DNA of 64,000 bases, from assembly GCA_003164785.1 (NCBI GenBank), contig PLUE01000026.1:101920-165919 (forward strand). Reading direction: 5' to 3'. This DNA comes from Gammaproteobacteria bacterium. GTDB taxonomy: Bacteria; Pseudomonadota; Gammaproteobacteria; Steroidobacterales; Steroidobacteraceae. Numbering within the stretch: position 1 is the stretch's first letter; each line of letters begins with the position of its first letter. Below, piece by piece: positions 1 through 10,332 of the stretch. The position numbers and the translations under genes were made by a program. Below the pieces are notes generated by a model. The model saw nothing but the letters and a program-made list of their open reading frames with translations, was not told the DNA's origin and searched no databases.

Positions 1-140
1 GCCGCGTGCCTGGCAAGTTCCGTGACGCCGGTGTCGGCCGGATTCGATGGACCACTGACCGTCGTGCCCATGCCCTTCGGATTCTCGGTTCGCGTCGTTC
101 GCGCAGGCGCCTTGCCGCCTTTGGTGGTGCTCTTCTTCAT
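1..140 (-). CDS. small basic hypothetical protein, 3' end outside window
   Basis: The reverse strand opens with ATG at 140 and stays open to the left edge (46 codons seen). The visible N-terminus starts MKKSTTKGGKAPA and is rich in Lys, Thr, Arg and Gly with no hydrophobic signal, so it looks like a small cytosolic, possibly nucleic-acid-binding or disordered protein. No domain can be recognised in what is present. It points away from the next gene. Its downstream part, and therefore its family, is outside the window. Confidence 0.5.
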   Translation of the reverse strand, partial: MKKSTTKGGKAPARTTRTENPKGMGTTVSGPSNPADTGVTELARHA

Positions 141-532
141 GATTGACAATCCTCGATGATGTTGAGAGGTCGGCACGCGACCACTATGTGGCGGCGTTCG
201 AAAACCACTGTATCTCTTCGCATAGTGAGGATTCCATGTGCCGGTGTTTGACATAAGAGCCATTACGCCGCACGCGCTGTAGTTGAGTTCCTACGTCGCC
301 GATTGGGTATCTGGTCTTCCTATCTTGCCGACGCCGCCGAACTCATCGGCGTGGAAGCCGCAGGAAAATCATTGGAGTCGGTGTCCAAGCCGCTGCAGAG
401 CGCCGGATGACCAGGCATGGCGTAGGCCAAGTCCCACGCCCGTTGCAGGGGACTCCCCATGGCCGCGGAGAGGCGGCGCACGGTAGTTTGCGCGTGATCC
501 GCATTGCAACGAATAACACTCCAGGGAACAAC
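141..532. other. intergenic region without a supported gene
   Basis: About 390 bases between a leftward small gene and the DUF1328 gene. I see no RNA gene or convincing promoter pair. A start-less open frame with normal-looking codons runs from 252 to 407 on the plus strand (it would read [20 protein letters not shown] near its middle); it could be a decayed coding remnant, but nothing in it is recognisable. Confidence 0.4.
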
Positions 533-697
533 ATGCTTCATTACGCCGTCGTCTTTCTAGTCATCGCACTCATAGCCGCGGTTTTCGGCTTTGGTGGCAT
601 CGCCGCCGGCGCCGCCGGTATCGCCAAGATTCTCTTCGTCGTGTTTCTCATCGGCGCCATTATCTCGTTCGTGATGCACGGTCGAAGCCGGGTCTAA
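533..697 (+). CDS. DUF1328 family small membrane protein (YtjA-like)
   Basis: A 54-residue protein that is almost entirely two hydrophobic helices: a first helix after MLHYAVVF, a Gly/Ala-rich turn ([15 protein letters not shown]), a second helix, then a short basic tail ending GRSRV. This length and the central [13 protein letters not shown] signature are typical of the DUF1328/YtjA family of inner-membrane peptides, whose role is unknown, though members are often stress-linked. The start at 533 is chosen because the conserved N-terminus begins there and an AGGGAA ribosome-binding sequence lies 8 bases upstream; the frame extends further upstream without similarity. A strong hairpin follows the stop. 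Confidence 0.88.
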   Translation: MLHYAVVFLVIALIAAVFGFGGIAAGAAGIAKILFVVFLIGAIISFVMHGRSRV

Positions 698-721
698 GAA
701 CACCGCTTCGGTGGGCTTCGC

Positions 722-751
722 GGCGCACCGGTGATATCCCACCGGTGCGCC
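722..751. terminator. perfect 12-bp inverted repeat, possible terminator
   Basis: GGCGCACCGGTG is followed after 6 bases by its exact reverse complement, 25 bases past the DUF1328 stop and 40 bases before the glgX start. No U tract follows, so it is not a classical intrinsic terminator; it could be a Rho-assisted terminator, an RNA-stability element or an operator. Confidence 0.4.
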
Positions 752-791
752 GTCGATCTGGATCAATCAAGATTGAAAACGTGAGATTTGC

Positions 792-2918
792 GTGACAGAT
801 GTACATCGCGGGAAGGTCAGGGAAGGCAATGCCAGGGCGCATGGAGCCATATGGGACGGTAAGGGAACGAACTTCACCTTGTTTTCGGCCAACGCCACCA
901 AAGTCGAGGTCTGCCTGTTCGATTCGGCCGGCGGCACCGAACTGGAACGTATTGCACTGCCGGAATACACGGATCAGATCTGGCACGGGTACATCCCCGA
1001 GGTGGCGCCGGGAATGGTCTATGGATTTCGCGTATCCGGGCCTTATGCGCCGCTCGAGGGTCATCGGTTCAACCCCAACAAGCTGCTGCTCGACCCGTAT
1101 GCGCGAGGGCACATAGGCGAGGTGAAGTGGGGTCCCGAATGCTTCGGTTACACCGTGGGCGCCGAAGGCGACGACCTCACCTTCGACGAACGCGACAGCG
1201 CCCCCTTCGTGCCGAAGTGCGTCGTGGTGGATCCTAATTTCGACTGGAAGGGCCAGCCCCGCACACGGCAGGTGCCGTGGGACAAAACCATCATCTACGA
1301 GGCTCACGTCAAGGGCTTCACGAAATTGCATCCGGCGGTTCCCGAGCATCACAAGGGCACCTATGCGGGGCTTGCGACCAAGGAAGTGATTCAATACGTG
1401 AAGTCCCTCGGGGTCACGTCCATCGAGTTGCTGCCGATCCACACGTTCGTCAACGACAATCATCTCCTCGAGCAGGGCCTCACCAACTACTGGGGTTACA
1501 ATTCCATCGGCTTTTTTGCACCGGATCCGCGTTATGCGTCGGCGCCGGAGCAATGTCTGCGTGAATTCAAGGAGATGGTCGCCAGCTTCCACGATGCAGG
1601 GCTGGAGGTCATTCTGGACGTGGTCTACAACCATACGGCCGAGGGCAACGAACGCGGACCCACCCTGTCGTTCAAGGGAATCGACAATGCCTCCTACTAT
1701 CGACTGGTGCCCGACAAGAAGCGGTTCTATGTCAACCATACCGGCACGGGCAACACGCTGAACATCTCGCACCCGAACGTCATCGAGATGGTCACGGACA
1801 GCCTGCGTTATTGGGTCTCGGAATTGCACGTCGACGGCTTTCGCTTCGATCTGGGCACGATCCTGGCGCGCGAGACCAACGGCTTCGACAATCAGAGCGG
1901 TTTTCTGAAAGCCTGCAATCAGGATCCTGTGCTGCGAACGGTCAAGCTCATTGCCGAACCCTGGGACTGCGGTCCCGGCGGTTATCAGGTCGGCGGATTT
2001 CCGCCGGGCTGGACCGAATGGAACGATCGCTATCGCGACACGGTTCGAAATTTTTGGAAGGGCGCAGCCCCCGCCGGCGACATCACGCCTCGCCTGTGCG
2101 CATCGGCCGATATTTTCAATCATCTCGGTCGCCGGCCGTGGGCCTGCGCCAACTTCATCTCCGCGCACGATGGGTTCACGTTGAACGACACCGTGACCTA
2201 CAACGACAAGCACAACGATGCCAACGGCGAGGGAAACCGCGACGGCAGCAGCGATAATCGGTCCTGGAATTGCGGCGTCGAGGGTCCGACCGATGACCTG
2301 CAGATCAATGCGCTGCGAAGTCGCCAGATCCGCAATATGCTGGGGACGCTGCTGCTGTCTCAGGGCACGCCCATGTTGCTGGCCGGCGACGAGTTCGGCC
2401 GCACCCAGAATGGCAATAACAACGCCTATTGCCAGGATAACGAGATCAGCTGGTTCAACTGGGACTTCGATGACAAGGGAAGATCCCTCGTGCAGTTCGT
2501 CCAGAAACTCTGCGCGCTTCGCCATAAATATCCGATCCTGCGGCGGAACTTGTTCCTGACCGGTGACTACGACTCGGAGTTGGAGGTCAAGGATCTGACC
2601 TGGATCAACGCCTCCGGCGCAGAGATGAAGACGGAAGATTGGAGCGATCAGAACATGAAGTGCTTCGGCATGTTGATGGACGGGCACGCGCGTCCGACCG
2701 GTGTGCGCCAACGTGGCACCGAGGCGACCATGTTGCTGGTCATGAACGGACACCACGACTTGGTGGAGTTCACCTTGCCTGAAGGTCCGGGCAGCAACTT
2801 CTGGGCGCTCGAGGTCGATACCAATATCGCGAACGAGGAGCCGACGTTCAAAGGCGAGACCGGCAAAGTGTATGGAATGACGAGCCGCTCATTGGCGCTG
2901 TTCGTCCGCCGGGATTGA
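792..2918 (+). CDS. glgX: glycogen debranching enzyme GlgX
   Basis: A 708-residue GH13 protein of the isoamylase/GlgX type, which hydrolyses alpha-1,6 branches of phosphorylase-limited glycogen in the cytosol. An N-terminal CBM48-like beta domain (roughly residues 15-110) is followed by the (beta/alpha)8 catalytic domain. The four GH13 signatures are present: DVVYNHTAEG, GFRFDLG with nucleophile Asp353, IAEPWDCG with acid/base Glu389, and the SAHDGFTLND block. GNRDG, typical of isoamylases, follows. Length matches the family. The start used is GTG at 792, which puts MTDVHRG just before the conserved region; an ATG in another frame at 799 is spurious. No other glycogen gene is in the window. 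Its stop codon marks the breakpoint of the truncated cyclase on the other strand. Confidence 0.95.
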   Translation: MTDVHRGKVREGNARAHGAIWDGKGTNFTLFSANATKVEVCLFDSAGGTELERIALPEYTDQIWHGYIPEVAPGMVYGFRVSGPYAPLEGHRFNPNKLLLDPYARGHIGEVKWGPECFGYTVGAEGDDLTFDERDSAPFVPKCVVVDPNFDWKGQPRTRQVPWDKTIIYEAHVKGFTKLHPAVPEHHKGTYAGLATKEVIQYVKSLGVTSIELLPIHTFVNDNHLLEQGLTNYWGYNSIGFFAPDPRYASAPEQCLREFKEMVASFHDAGLEVILDVVYNHTAEGNERGPTLSFKGIDNASYYRLVPDKKRFYVNHTGTGNTLNISHPNVIEMVTDSLRYWVSELHVDGFRFDLGTILARETNGFDNQSGFLKACNQDPVLRTVKLIAEPWDCGPGGYQVGGFPPGWTEWNDRYRDTVRNFWKGAAPAGDITPRLCASADIFNHLGRRPWACANFISAHDGFTLNDTVTYNDKHNDANGEGNRDGSSDNRSWNCGVEGPTDDLQINALRSRQIRNMLGTLLLSQGTPMLLAGDEFGRTQNGNNNAYCQDNEISWFNWDFDDKGRSLVQFVQKLCALRHKYPILRRNLFLTGDYDSELEVKDLTWINASGAEMKTEDWSDQNMKCFGMLMDGHARPTGVRQRGTEATMLLVMNGHHDLVEFTLPEGPGSNFWALEVDTNIANEEPTFKGETGKVYGMTSRSLALFVRRD

Positions 2919-3258
2919 TTAGCTTGAATTGATCGAGATCGAGATGCAGCAATGCATGCCGGCAATCCGCATCGCCCCGCACGCTCTCGACGGCTGCGGC
3001 CAGTCGATTGTCGAACTCCCGGCGGTTGATGAGTCCGGTGAGCGCATCGTGGCTCGCCTGGTAATGCAGCGCCCGATGCACGCGCCGCTCGTCATCCATG
3101 CGGTCGTAATGCTCGCTGACGGCGCGCAGCAGTCCGTCCAGATCCATCTGGCCGTCGCGGCCGAGGGAATCCGTGATCTGCCCATGCAGCAAGCGGTTGA
3201 AACGCTCCAGCGGCGGCGGCTCGCTGCGAACCGCGGCTGAAATATCGCGTGACACCAA
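2919..3258 (-). pseudogene. truncated diguanylate cyclase (5' remnant of a GGDEF gene)
   Basis: Reading leftward from ATG 3258, the product starts MVSRDISAAV, has an acidic helical linker, then the opening of a GGDEF domain: ASHDALTGLINRREF followed by a beta strand ending LDLDQFKLIN. In intact GGDEF domains this strand continues with D-x-x-GHxxGD and the GG(D/E)EF loop. Here similarity stops at FKLIN, exactly at the glgX stop codon, and the frame runs on into the antisense of glgX. The catalytic loop and everything after it are missing, so no cyclase activity is possible. The 5' part has normal codon use, which points to a fairly recent deletion. It may still be expressed as a short protein. 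Confidence 0.8.
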
Positions 3259-3351
3259 GGATCTCCCCCGCTCTGAAAATGGCGGCGCCCCGGCACCGCA
3301 ACATCAGATGTTAGGGAGATCCCTCAATCGAGGCGTGACCCAGGTCTCGGT

Positions 3352-5175
3352 TTATGACGCCTGATCCATCGAATCGCGGCCGCCGCGTTTGCGCTGATTC
3401 TCCTGCAGATAGCGCTTGCGCAAACGGATGTGGTTCGGCGTCACCTCGATCAACTCATCGTCATCGATGAATTCCATGGCCTGTTCCAGCGAGAATCGAA
3501 TCGGCGGCGACAGCACCACCGCTTCGTCCTTGCCGGACGCCCGCATGTTGGTCAGCTTCTTGCCCTTCAACGGGTTGACCACGAGATCATCATCGCGATT
3601 GTTCATCCCGATGATCATGCCCTCGTACACTTCCTCGTTCGGCCCGATGCACAGACGACCGCGTTCCTGAAGACTGAACAACGAGTACGCCAACGCCACG
3701 CCCTGGCCGTTGCTGATCAGCACCCCGTTCGGACGCTGCCCCAACTCGCTCTTGTTCACCGGACCGTAATGATCGAAAACATGGTGCAGAAGGCCCGTGC
3801 CCCGGGTCATTGTGCGAAACTCGGTCTGGAAACCGATCAGGCCGCGCGAGGGAATGATGTAATCCAGACGCACCCGGCCACGGTCGGACTGCATGTCCTT
3901 CAGGTCGCCGCCCCGACTGCCCAGCGCCTGCATGATGGCGCCTTGCGCATCGGCGTCGGCATCCACCGTCACCTGCTCGTAGGGCTCGTTGGCCACGCCG
4001 TCGATCTGCTTGATGACGACGCGGGGACGCGAGACGGCCATTTCGAAGCCTTCACGCCGCATGTTCTCGAGCAGCACGCCCAGGTGCAACTCACCGCGAC
4101 CGAACACCATGAACTTGTCCGGATCGGCCGTGGGCTCGACCCGCAGCGCAACGTTGTGGATCGATTCCCGATCCAGCCGCTCGCGAATCTGACGGCTGGT
4201 GACGAACTTGCCGTCCCGACCCAGGAAGGGAGAGGTATTGACCTCGAAGGTCATGCTGATCGTCGGTTCATCGACGGTCAGGCTGGGCAACGCCTCGACA
4301 TTCAAAGGATCGCAGAGCGTATCGGACACCTTGGGCTCCGAAATGCCCGCGAAGGCGACGATGTCGCCGGCATACGCCTCGTCGACTTCGATCCTGTTCA
4401 GGCCATGGAACCCGAGCACCTGGGTGATCTTTTCCGAGCGCGTCTTGCCCTCGCGATCGATGACGGTGACGTTCATGCCCTTCTTCAGCGTGCCGCGCTT
4501 GATGCGGCCGACGCCGATGGCGCCAACGTAGGCGGAATAATCCAGCAACGTGACCTGCAGCTGCAACGGACCATCGACGTCGACGTCCGGCGGCGGGCAG
4601 TGATCGACGATGGTCTTGAACAGCGGCTGCATGTCGCCTTCGCGCACGCTCGAGTCGAGTCCGGCGAAACCGCGCAGCGCCGACGCATACACCACCGGGA
4701 AATCCAATTGCTCGTCGGTGGCGCCGAGACGATCGAACAAGTCGAACGTCTGATCCAAGACCCAGCCGGGGCGTGCCTCGTCGCGATCGACCTTGTTGAT
4801 GACGACGATGGGGCGCAGGCCGTGCTTGAACGCCTTCTGCGTCACGAACCGGGTTTGCGGCATCGGTCCGTCGACCGCATCGACCAGCAACAGCACGCAA
4901 TCCACCATGGCGAGCACGCGCTCGACTTCACCGCCGAAATCGGCGTGTCCCGGCGTATCGACGATGTTGATGTGAAAATCGTTCCATGTGATCGCGGTGT
5001 TCTTCGCGAGAATGGTGATGCCGCGCTCGCGCTCGATGGCATTCGAGTCCATGACCCGCTCCGTCAGCTCCTTGCGCGCGTCGAGCGTGCCGGATTGACG
5101 TAAAAGCTGGTCTACGAGGGTGGTCTTGCCATGATCGACGTGCGCGATGATGGCGATGTTGCGAATTTTCTGCAC
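3352..5175 (-). CDS. typA: translational GTPase TypA/BipA
   Basis: 607 residues, the same length as E. coli BipA. It is a ribosome-associated translation-factor GTPase of the EF-G family that helps late 50S assembly and adaptation to cold and stress. The G motifs are clear: [13 protein letters not shown] (G1), the RGITI switch I region, [11 protein letters not shown] (G3) and [10 protein letters not shown] (G4). EF-Tu-like domain II, two EF-G-like domains ([19 protein letters not shown] is typical) and the BipA-specific C-terminal domain, with [17 protein letters not shown], follow. It is transcribed away from the srkA/lipoprotein pair in the same direction, 59 bases after the lipoprotein stop region. 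Confidence 0.97.
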   Translation of the reverse strand: MQKIRNIAIIAHVDHGKTTLVDQLLRQSGTLDARKELTERVMDSNAIERERGITILAKNTAITWNDFHINIVDTPGHADFGGEVERVLAMVDCVLLLVDAVDGPMPQTRFVTQKAFKHGLRPIVVINKVDRDEARPGWVLDQTFDLFDRLGATDEQLDFPVVYASALRGFAGLDSSVREGDMQPLFKTIVDHCPPPDVDVDGPLQLQVTLLDYSAYVGAIGVGRIKRGTLKKGMNVTVIDREGKTRSEKITQVLGFHGLNRIEVDEAYAGDIVAFAGISEPKVSDTLCDPLNVEALPSLTVDEPTISMTFEVNTSPFLGRDGKFVTSRQIRERLDRESIHNVALRVEPTADPDKFMVFGRGELHLGVLLENMRREGFEMAVSRPRVVIKQIDGVANEPYEQVTVDADADAQGAIMQALGSRGGDLKDMQSDRGRVRLDYIIPSRGLIGFQTEFRTMTRGTGLLHHVFDHYGPVNKSELGQRPNGVLISNGQGVALAYSLFSLQERGRLCIGPNEEVYEGMIIGMNNRDDDLVVNPLKGKKLTNMRASGKDEAVVLSPPIRFSLEQAMEFIDDDELIEVTPNHIRLRKRYLQENQRKRGGRDSMDQAS

Positions 5176-5234
5176 AGTGAGGTCCCGGGGAAACCGACCA
5201 TTATAGAGCCTTCTTCGGGCCCGCGCCTGAGTTT

Positions 5235-5771
5235 CTACCGGTTGGCGACCGGGACCGCTTCAACGCTCGGCGCCACGATGAGGGGTACCGCGAAAACCCG
5301 GGTCTCTGTCATGTCATCATGCTTCAGAGAAACGCTCAATTCCAGTAGCTGCACGCCCGCCACTGTCGGCGTCACGCTGACAGTCTGGCGATAGACCTGC
5401 GCCGGCTCGACCTCCGTCATCTCGACCCGGACGGGGGCACCCGCCAGCGTTAAGCCCTCGCCGCCAGCTAACTGCAAAGTGGCTGGATCCGCGATGATCT
5501 TCGGCAATACCGCAAGGATAATCGTCAGCGGCTGCCCCACCACGGGGCGCGCCGAGACGTCGAACTTGACCCCGACCGGCACGGTGGACTTGCCGATGGT
5601 CGCGGCCTCCACCATGCCGGCGGTGAGTTCATCGGGGCTTGGGCCGCGCTTCATGCCGAGGGGTATCTTCGATTGCGGGGTCACGCCCGCCTCAGGCGCA
5701 GGGCTCGCATCGCCATGGCACGCCGCCAGCAGCGCCACGGCACAGAGCAGCACGATTCTCCCTTTTTTCAT
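5235..5771 (-). CDS. small secreted lipoprotein of unknown function
   Basis: About 178 residues. Starting at the ATG at 5771 gives a textbook lipoprotein signal: MKKGRIVLLCAVALLAAC, with the lipidated Cys inside LAAC. The frame opens six codons earlier, but that would put acidic residues before the signal. The mature part is Pro/Ala-rich at first, then mainly beta-predicted with strands such as PVGVKFDVSARPVVGQPL and VSLKHDDMTETRVFAVPLIV, resembling an Ig-like or transthyretin-like sandwich. No catalytic motif is seen. It lies between srkA and typA, all on the same strand, and could share a transcript with srkA (30 bases apart). Confidence 0.75.
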   Translation of the reverse strand: MKKGRIVLLCAVALLAACHGDASPAPEAGVTPQSKIPLGMKRGPSPDELTAGMVEAATIGKSTVPVGVKFDVSARPVVGQPLTIILAVLPKIIADPATLQLAGGEGLTLAGAPVRVEMTEVEPAQVYRQTVSVTPTVAGVQLLELSVSLKHDDMTETRVFAVPLIVAPSVEAVPVANR

Positions 5772-5801
5772 CCGCCTATGATCCTCCAAAAACGCGACGC
5801 A

Positions 5802-6782
5802 TCACAACTCGAGCCGCGGTCCCTGCACTGCGGCCAGCTGGTCTTCGAGCGCGCGGTAGTGCTCCTCCCAGTAACGCGGTTCGGCGAACCAAGGGAACGC
5901 GCGCGGAAACGCCGGATCATCCCAGCGACGCGCCAGCCAGGCCGAATAATGAATCATTCGCAGGGCCCGCAGAGGTTCGATCAATGCCAGCTCGTTGCGA
6001 TCAAAGGGCAAAAACTGCTCATACCCCTTCAACAGATCGACCAATTCGGTGCGCATTTCCTGCTGGCTGCCGGACAGCAACATCCAGATATCCTGGATGG
6101 CCGGACCCGTGAGGCAATCGTCGAGATCGACGAAATGAGGCCCGAGATCCGTCCACAGGATGTTGCCGCGGTGGCAATCCCCCAGGATCCGTCCGAGACG
6201 CGCGCCACCCCACCCCTCGGCCTGCGCGTCGACTTCGTCCAGCAGCACGTCAGTCAAATCGGCGTACTTGGTCGCCAGATAGTCCGGCATCCAATCACCG
6301 TCGAGCACGAAGTCGCGGGCATTGCGCCCCAGATCGGGCAGACTCAATGCTTTGCGTTCGAAGAACCTCCCCGCGCGCCCGACGCCGTGTATGCGGCCCA
6401 GGAATCGACCCACCCATTCGCGGTCGGTCGCCGTCCCCAATTCAGGCCAGCGTCCACCGCGGCGGGGGAATACGGCGTAGCGGAAGCCGTGATGCGTATG
6501 CAGCGATTCGCCATCGCGCACGATGGGCGCGACCACCGGTATTTCCTGCTCCGCCAGTTCGGCGGAAAACGCATGCTCCTCGCGGATCGCCGCGTCGCTC
6601 CATCGACCCGGACGATAGAATTTGGCCACCACCGGCGCGCCATCCTCGATGCCGATCTGATAAACGCGGTTTTCGTAGCTGTTGAGGGCCAGGACGCGAC
6701 CATCGCAGCGGTTTCCCGCCGCTTCGAGCGCGTCGAGCACCGCCTCGGGCGATAATTCAGAATAGGGCGTGTCTGCGTTCAT
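5802..6782 (-). CDS. srkA: stress response kinase SrkA (YihE)
   Basis: 326 residues with the aminoglycoside-phosphotransferase/choline-kinase fold of SrkA, a cytosolic Ser/Thr kinase that protects gammaproteobacteria from programmed death during envelope and oxidative stress. Family marks are the N-terminal LNSYENRVYQIG block, VVAKFYRPGRW with the ATP-binding Lys, the catalytic GDCHRGNILW loop (H-G-D-x-N type variant) and the metal-binding VDLDDC. The C-terminal FPRAFPWFAEPRYWEEH block is also characteristic of YihE. It is divergent from glrK, with only 33 bases between the two starts, so the promoters of the two stress systems must overlap. Confidence 0.93.
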   Translation of the reverse strand: MNADTPYSELSPEAVLDALEAAGNRCDGRVLALNSYENRVYQIGIEDGAPVVAKFYRPGRWSDAAIREEHAFSAELAEQEIPVVAPIVRDGESLHTHHGFRYAVFPRRGGRWPELGTATDREWVGRFLGRIHGVGRAGRFFERKALSLPDLGRNARDFVLDGDWMPDYLATKYADLTDVLLDEVDAQAEGWGGARLGRILGDCHRGNILWTDLGPHFVDLDDCLTGPAIQDIWMLLSGSQQEMRTELVDLLKGYEQFLPFDRNELALIEPLRALRMIHYSAWLARRWDDPAFPRAFPWFAEPRYWEEHYRALEDQLAAVQGPRLEL

Positions 6783-6815
6783 GGCGCCACTCCGCGGCGG
6801 GATGCTGCTGTTAGA

Positions 6816-8294
6816 ATGCTTGTCATGCGATTGCCAAGACCCAAGTCATTGAGCGGATTGATGCTGATCGGTTTCACCGTCGTGGCGGCACCGCTGCTTT
6901 TTGCCATCGTGAATGCGGCCGTGCAAATGAATCGACTGTCGAATCGTAGTGAACAATTGGTGGTTCATGGCATGCAGAGTACGCGCAACAACCAGAGCAT
7001 GTTCGAGGAGATCGGTGCGCTCGAACGTGCCGCACGCCTATATCAGATCATCGGCAATGGGGAACTGCGCGACGTTTATACGAAAAATCACGATCGACTG
7101 GCGACCACCATCAACGAGTTGCTTACGCTTCCTTTGGACGCGGAAACGCAACGGGACGCCAAGGCACTCTTGGTCGAAGCCGATCGCCTGTCGACGGAGC
7201 TCGGGACCGCGCCGCCGAATTCCCCGCGCATGGCGGAAATCATCAACTCGTTTCCCCATCTGGCGGAAATGTCGGCCAGTGTCTCGAATCGCATCAGTGC
7301 GCACATCGACGGTGAACTGACCAGCCTGGAACTGGCGGCCGAACTCGCGCAGCGGAAGCTGTTCTGGCAGACGCTGTTGCTGGTGCCGATGACGTTGGCC
7401 GTGGTGGGCATGTTTACGTATTTGTTCGGCAGACCGATCCGGGCGATCGATCGCGCGATCGCCGAACTGGGCAGGGGCACGTTCTCGCGGCCCATTTCGA
7501 TCAAGGGCCCGGCCGACCTGGAGCGGCTCGCGACGCAGCTGGAATGGCTTCGAGGCCGCCTGCTGGAACTTGCGCAGGAGAAAAATCGCTTTCTGCGACA
7601 TATGTCGCATGAATTGAAAACGCCGCTTGCCAATATTCGTGAAGGAACCGAACTTCTGATGGACGGCGCGGTCGGTGAGTTGCAGAGCGCTCAACGTGAA
7701 GTGACTGCGATCTTGCGCGATAACGGCATGAAGTTGCAGCGGCTCATCGAAAACTTATTGTCCTTCAGCGCCTGGCAGGCGAAGAGCGTGGGGCTGGAGA
7801 TCACCGAGTTCAAATTACGACCGCTGGTCAAGTCGGTTCTCGAGAATCAACAGCTCCAACTCATTGCGCAGCGTGTTCGCCTGGACGTGCAGGTCGAGGA
7901 TCTCACGCCCTGGGCCGACCGCGGCAAGATGCGCTTGATTCTCGATAATTTGTTGTCGAATGCCATCAAATTTACCCCCCGCGGCGGCACAATCGCAATC
8001 GGCGCGCGCGGCGAACGGGAGCAACTAATTTTGGACGTCATGGACAGCGGACCCGGCGTACCCCCCGAAGAGAGAAACCGAATCTTCGAGGCGTTTTATC
8101 AGGGCAAGACACCGCAGGGTGGTCACGTGAAGGGGACCGGCATCGGCCTTTCGGTCGTGACCGAGTTCGTGAACGCGCACGGCGGCGGCATCGAAATCCT
8201 CGCAGCCAAACTGGGCGGGGCGCATTTTCGGGTGCGTTTGCCGCTCCGCCAGTCTGATCCAGCCTCGCGCGAGAAGACCCATGCCATTGTTTAG
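6816..8294 (+). CDS. glrK: sensor histidine kinase GlrK (QseE)
   Basis: 492 residues. A membrane helix lies near residues 15-35, a helical periplasmic domain of about 150 residues follows, a second helix (TLLLVPMTLAVVGMFTYLF) leads to a HAMP segment (FGRPIRAIDRAIAELGRG), then come HisKA with FLRHMSHELKTPLANIREG (phospho-acceptor His in SHELKTP) and HATPase_c with N box (LLSNAIKFT), G1 box (DSGPGVP) and G2 box (GTGIGLSV). The H-box block RHMSHELKTPLA-x-IREGTELL is the hallmark of GlrK. In enterobacteria GlrK phosphorylates GlrR to drive sigma-54 promoters, including that of rpoE. Gene order glrK-qseG-glrR supports the name. The ATG at 6825 is an alternative start. Confidence 0.9.
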   Translation: MLVMRLPRPKSLSGLMLIGFTVVAAPLLFAIVNAAVQMNRLSNRSEQLVVHGMQSTRNNQSMFEEIGALERAARLYQIIGNGELRDVYTKNHDRLATTINELLTLPLDAETQRDAKALLVEADRLSTELGTAPPNSPRMAEIINSFPHLAEMSASVSNRISAHIDGELTSLELAAELAQRKLFWQTLLLVPMTLAVVGMFTYLFGRPIRAIDRAIAELGRGTFSRPISIKGPADLERLATQLEWLRGRLLELAQEKNRFLRHMSHELKTPLANIREGTELLMDGAVGELQSAQREVTAILRDNGMKLQRLIENLLSFSAWQAKSVGLEITEFKLRPLVKSVLENQQLQLIAQRVRLDVQVEDLTPWADRGKMRLILDNLLSNAIKFTPRGGTIAIGARGEREQLILDVMDSGPGVPPEERNRIFEAFYQGKTPQGGHVKGTGIGLSVVTEFVNAHGGGIEILAAKLGGAHFRVRLPLRQSDPASREKTHAIV

Positions 8295-8901
8295 GCACGG
8301 ACGCCGCGCCGGATGCATCTTGATCGCGACGATCCTGTGCGGCTGTGGCGGCGGCCAGGCAACCCTCAGAACCGCGCCAGCCCCGCCGCCCAAACCTCAG
8401 CCCGACTTGAGCGCCGTCACGTCCCTGCTCGAACTGATGCACACGCTGCCCGAAGGAGACCCTGCCCGCCAGGCGGAGCTGTTCGATTCAGCCAAGGTCG
8501 CGGTCGCGGCGACACCCACCACGAGCAATAAACTTAGGTTTGCGCTGGCACTCGCCACACCCGGCCATGGCGGATCGGACCCCGTCGCTGCACAGCGACA
8601 GTTGGCAGAACTGCTCGCCATCCCTGAGACTCTGCTCCCCGTGGAACGGCTGCTCGCCATGGTCGAGCTTCAAGACGTCGACCAAAGACTCGTCCTGCAA
8701 GCCGAGAACAAGCAGCTGCGCGATGAAGCGCCGCGCGAGACCCACGAGAAACTGGCGGCGATCAACCGCCGGTTGACGGCCGAGTCGGACGACAATGTGC
8801 GGTTGCGCAAGGCGCTGGACGAAGCGCGAGCCAAGCTGGAGGCAGTCACCCATATCGAACGGTCCATCAACGATCGGGACACGAATGGGACGCATCCTTA
8901 A
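8281..8901 (+). CDS. QseG/YfhG-like outer-membrane lipoprotein of the Glr operon
   Basis: 206 residues, overlapping the end of glrK by 14 bases and ending just before glrR, the place always taken by qseG/yfhG in gammaproteobacteria. The N-terminus has a signal peptide ending ILCGCGGG (lipobox LCGC), then a Pro-rich spacer, a helical segment and a C-terminal coiled coil with regular heptads (ENKQLRDEAPRETHEKL, then DNVRLRKALDEARAKLE). Sequence similarity to enterobacterial QseG is weak by eye, so the assignment depends on position, lipobox and coiled coil. The expected role is an envelope protein that modulates the GlrK sensor. Confidence 0.72.
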   Translation: MPLFRHGRRAGCILIATILCGCGGGQATLRTAPAPPPKPQPDLSAVTSLLELMHTLPEGDPARQAELFDSAKVAVAATPTTSNKLRFALALATPGHGGSDPVAAQRQLAELLAIPETLLPVERLLAMVELQDVDQRLVLQAENKQLRDEAPRETHEKLAAINRRLTAESDDNVRLRKALDEARAKLEAVTHIERSINDRDTNGTHP

Positions 8902-8919
8902 TGTATGGAGAGGAATGAT

Positions 8920-10318
<1,399 letters not shown>

Positions 10319-10332
<14 letters not shown>

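Noticed and set aside
252..407. Start-less open frame with coding-like codons in the first gap
   Set aside because: No start codon with ribosome-binding site, no recognisable domain; noted only in the gap entry.
660..2756. A 698-codon open frame antisense to glgX
   Set aside because: It is a high-GC shadow of the glgX codons, has no domain signature and is covered by a gene with complete GH13 motifs.
3430..5103. A 557-codon open frame antisense to typA
   Set aside because: Composition is that of a reverse-complement shadow; typA is complete and conserved.
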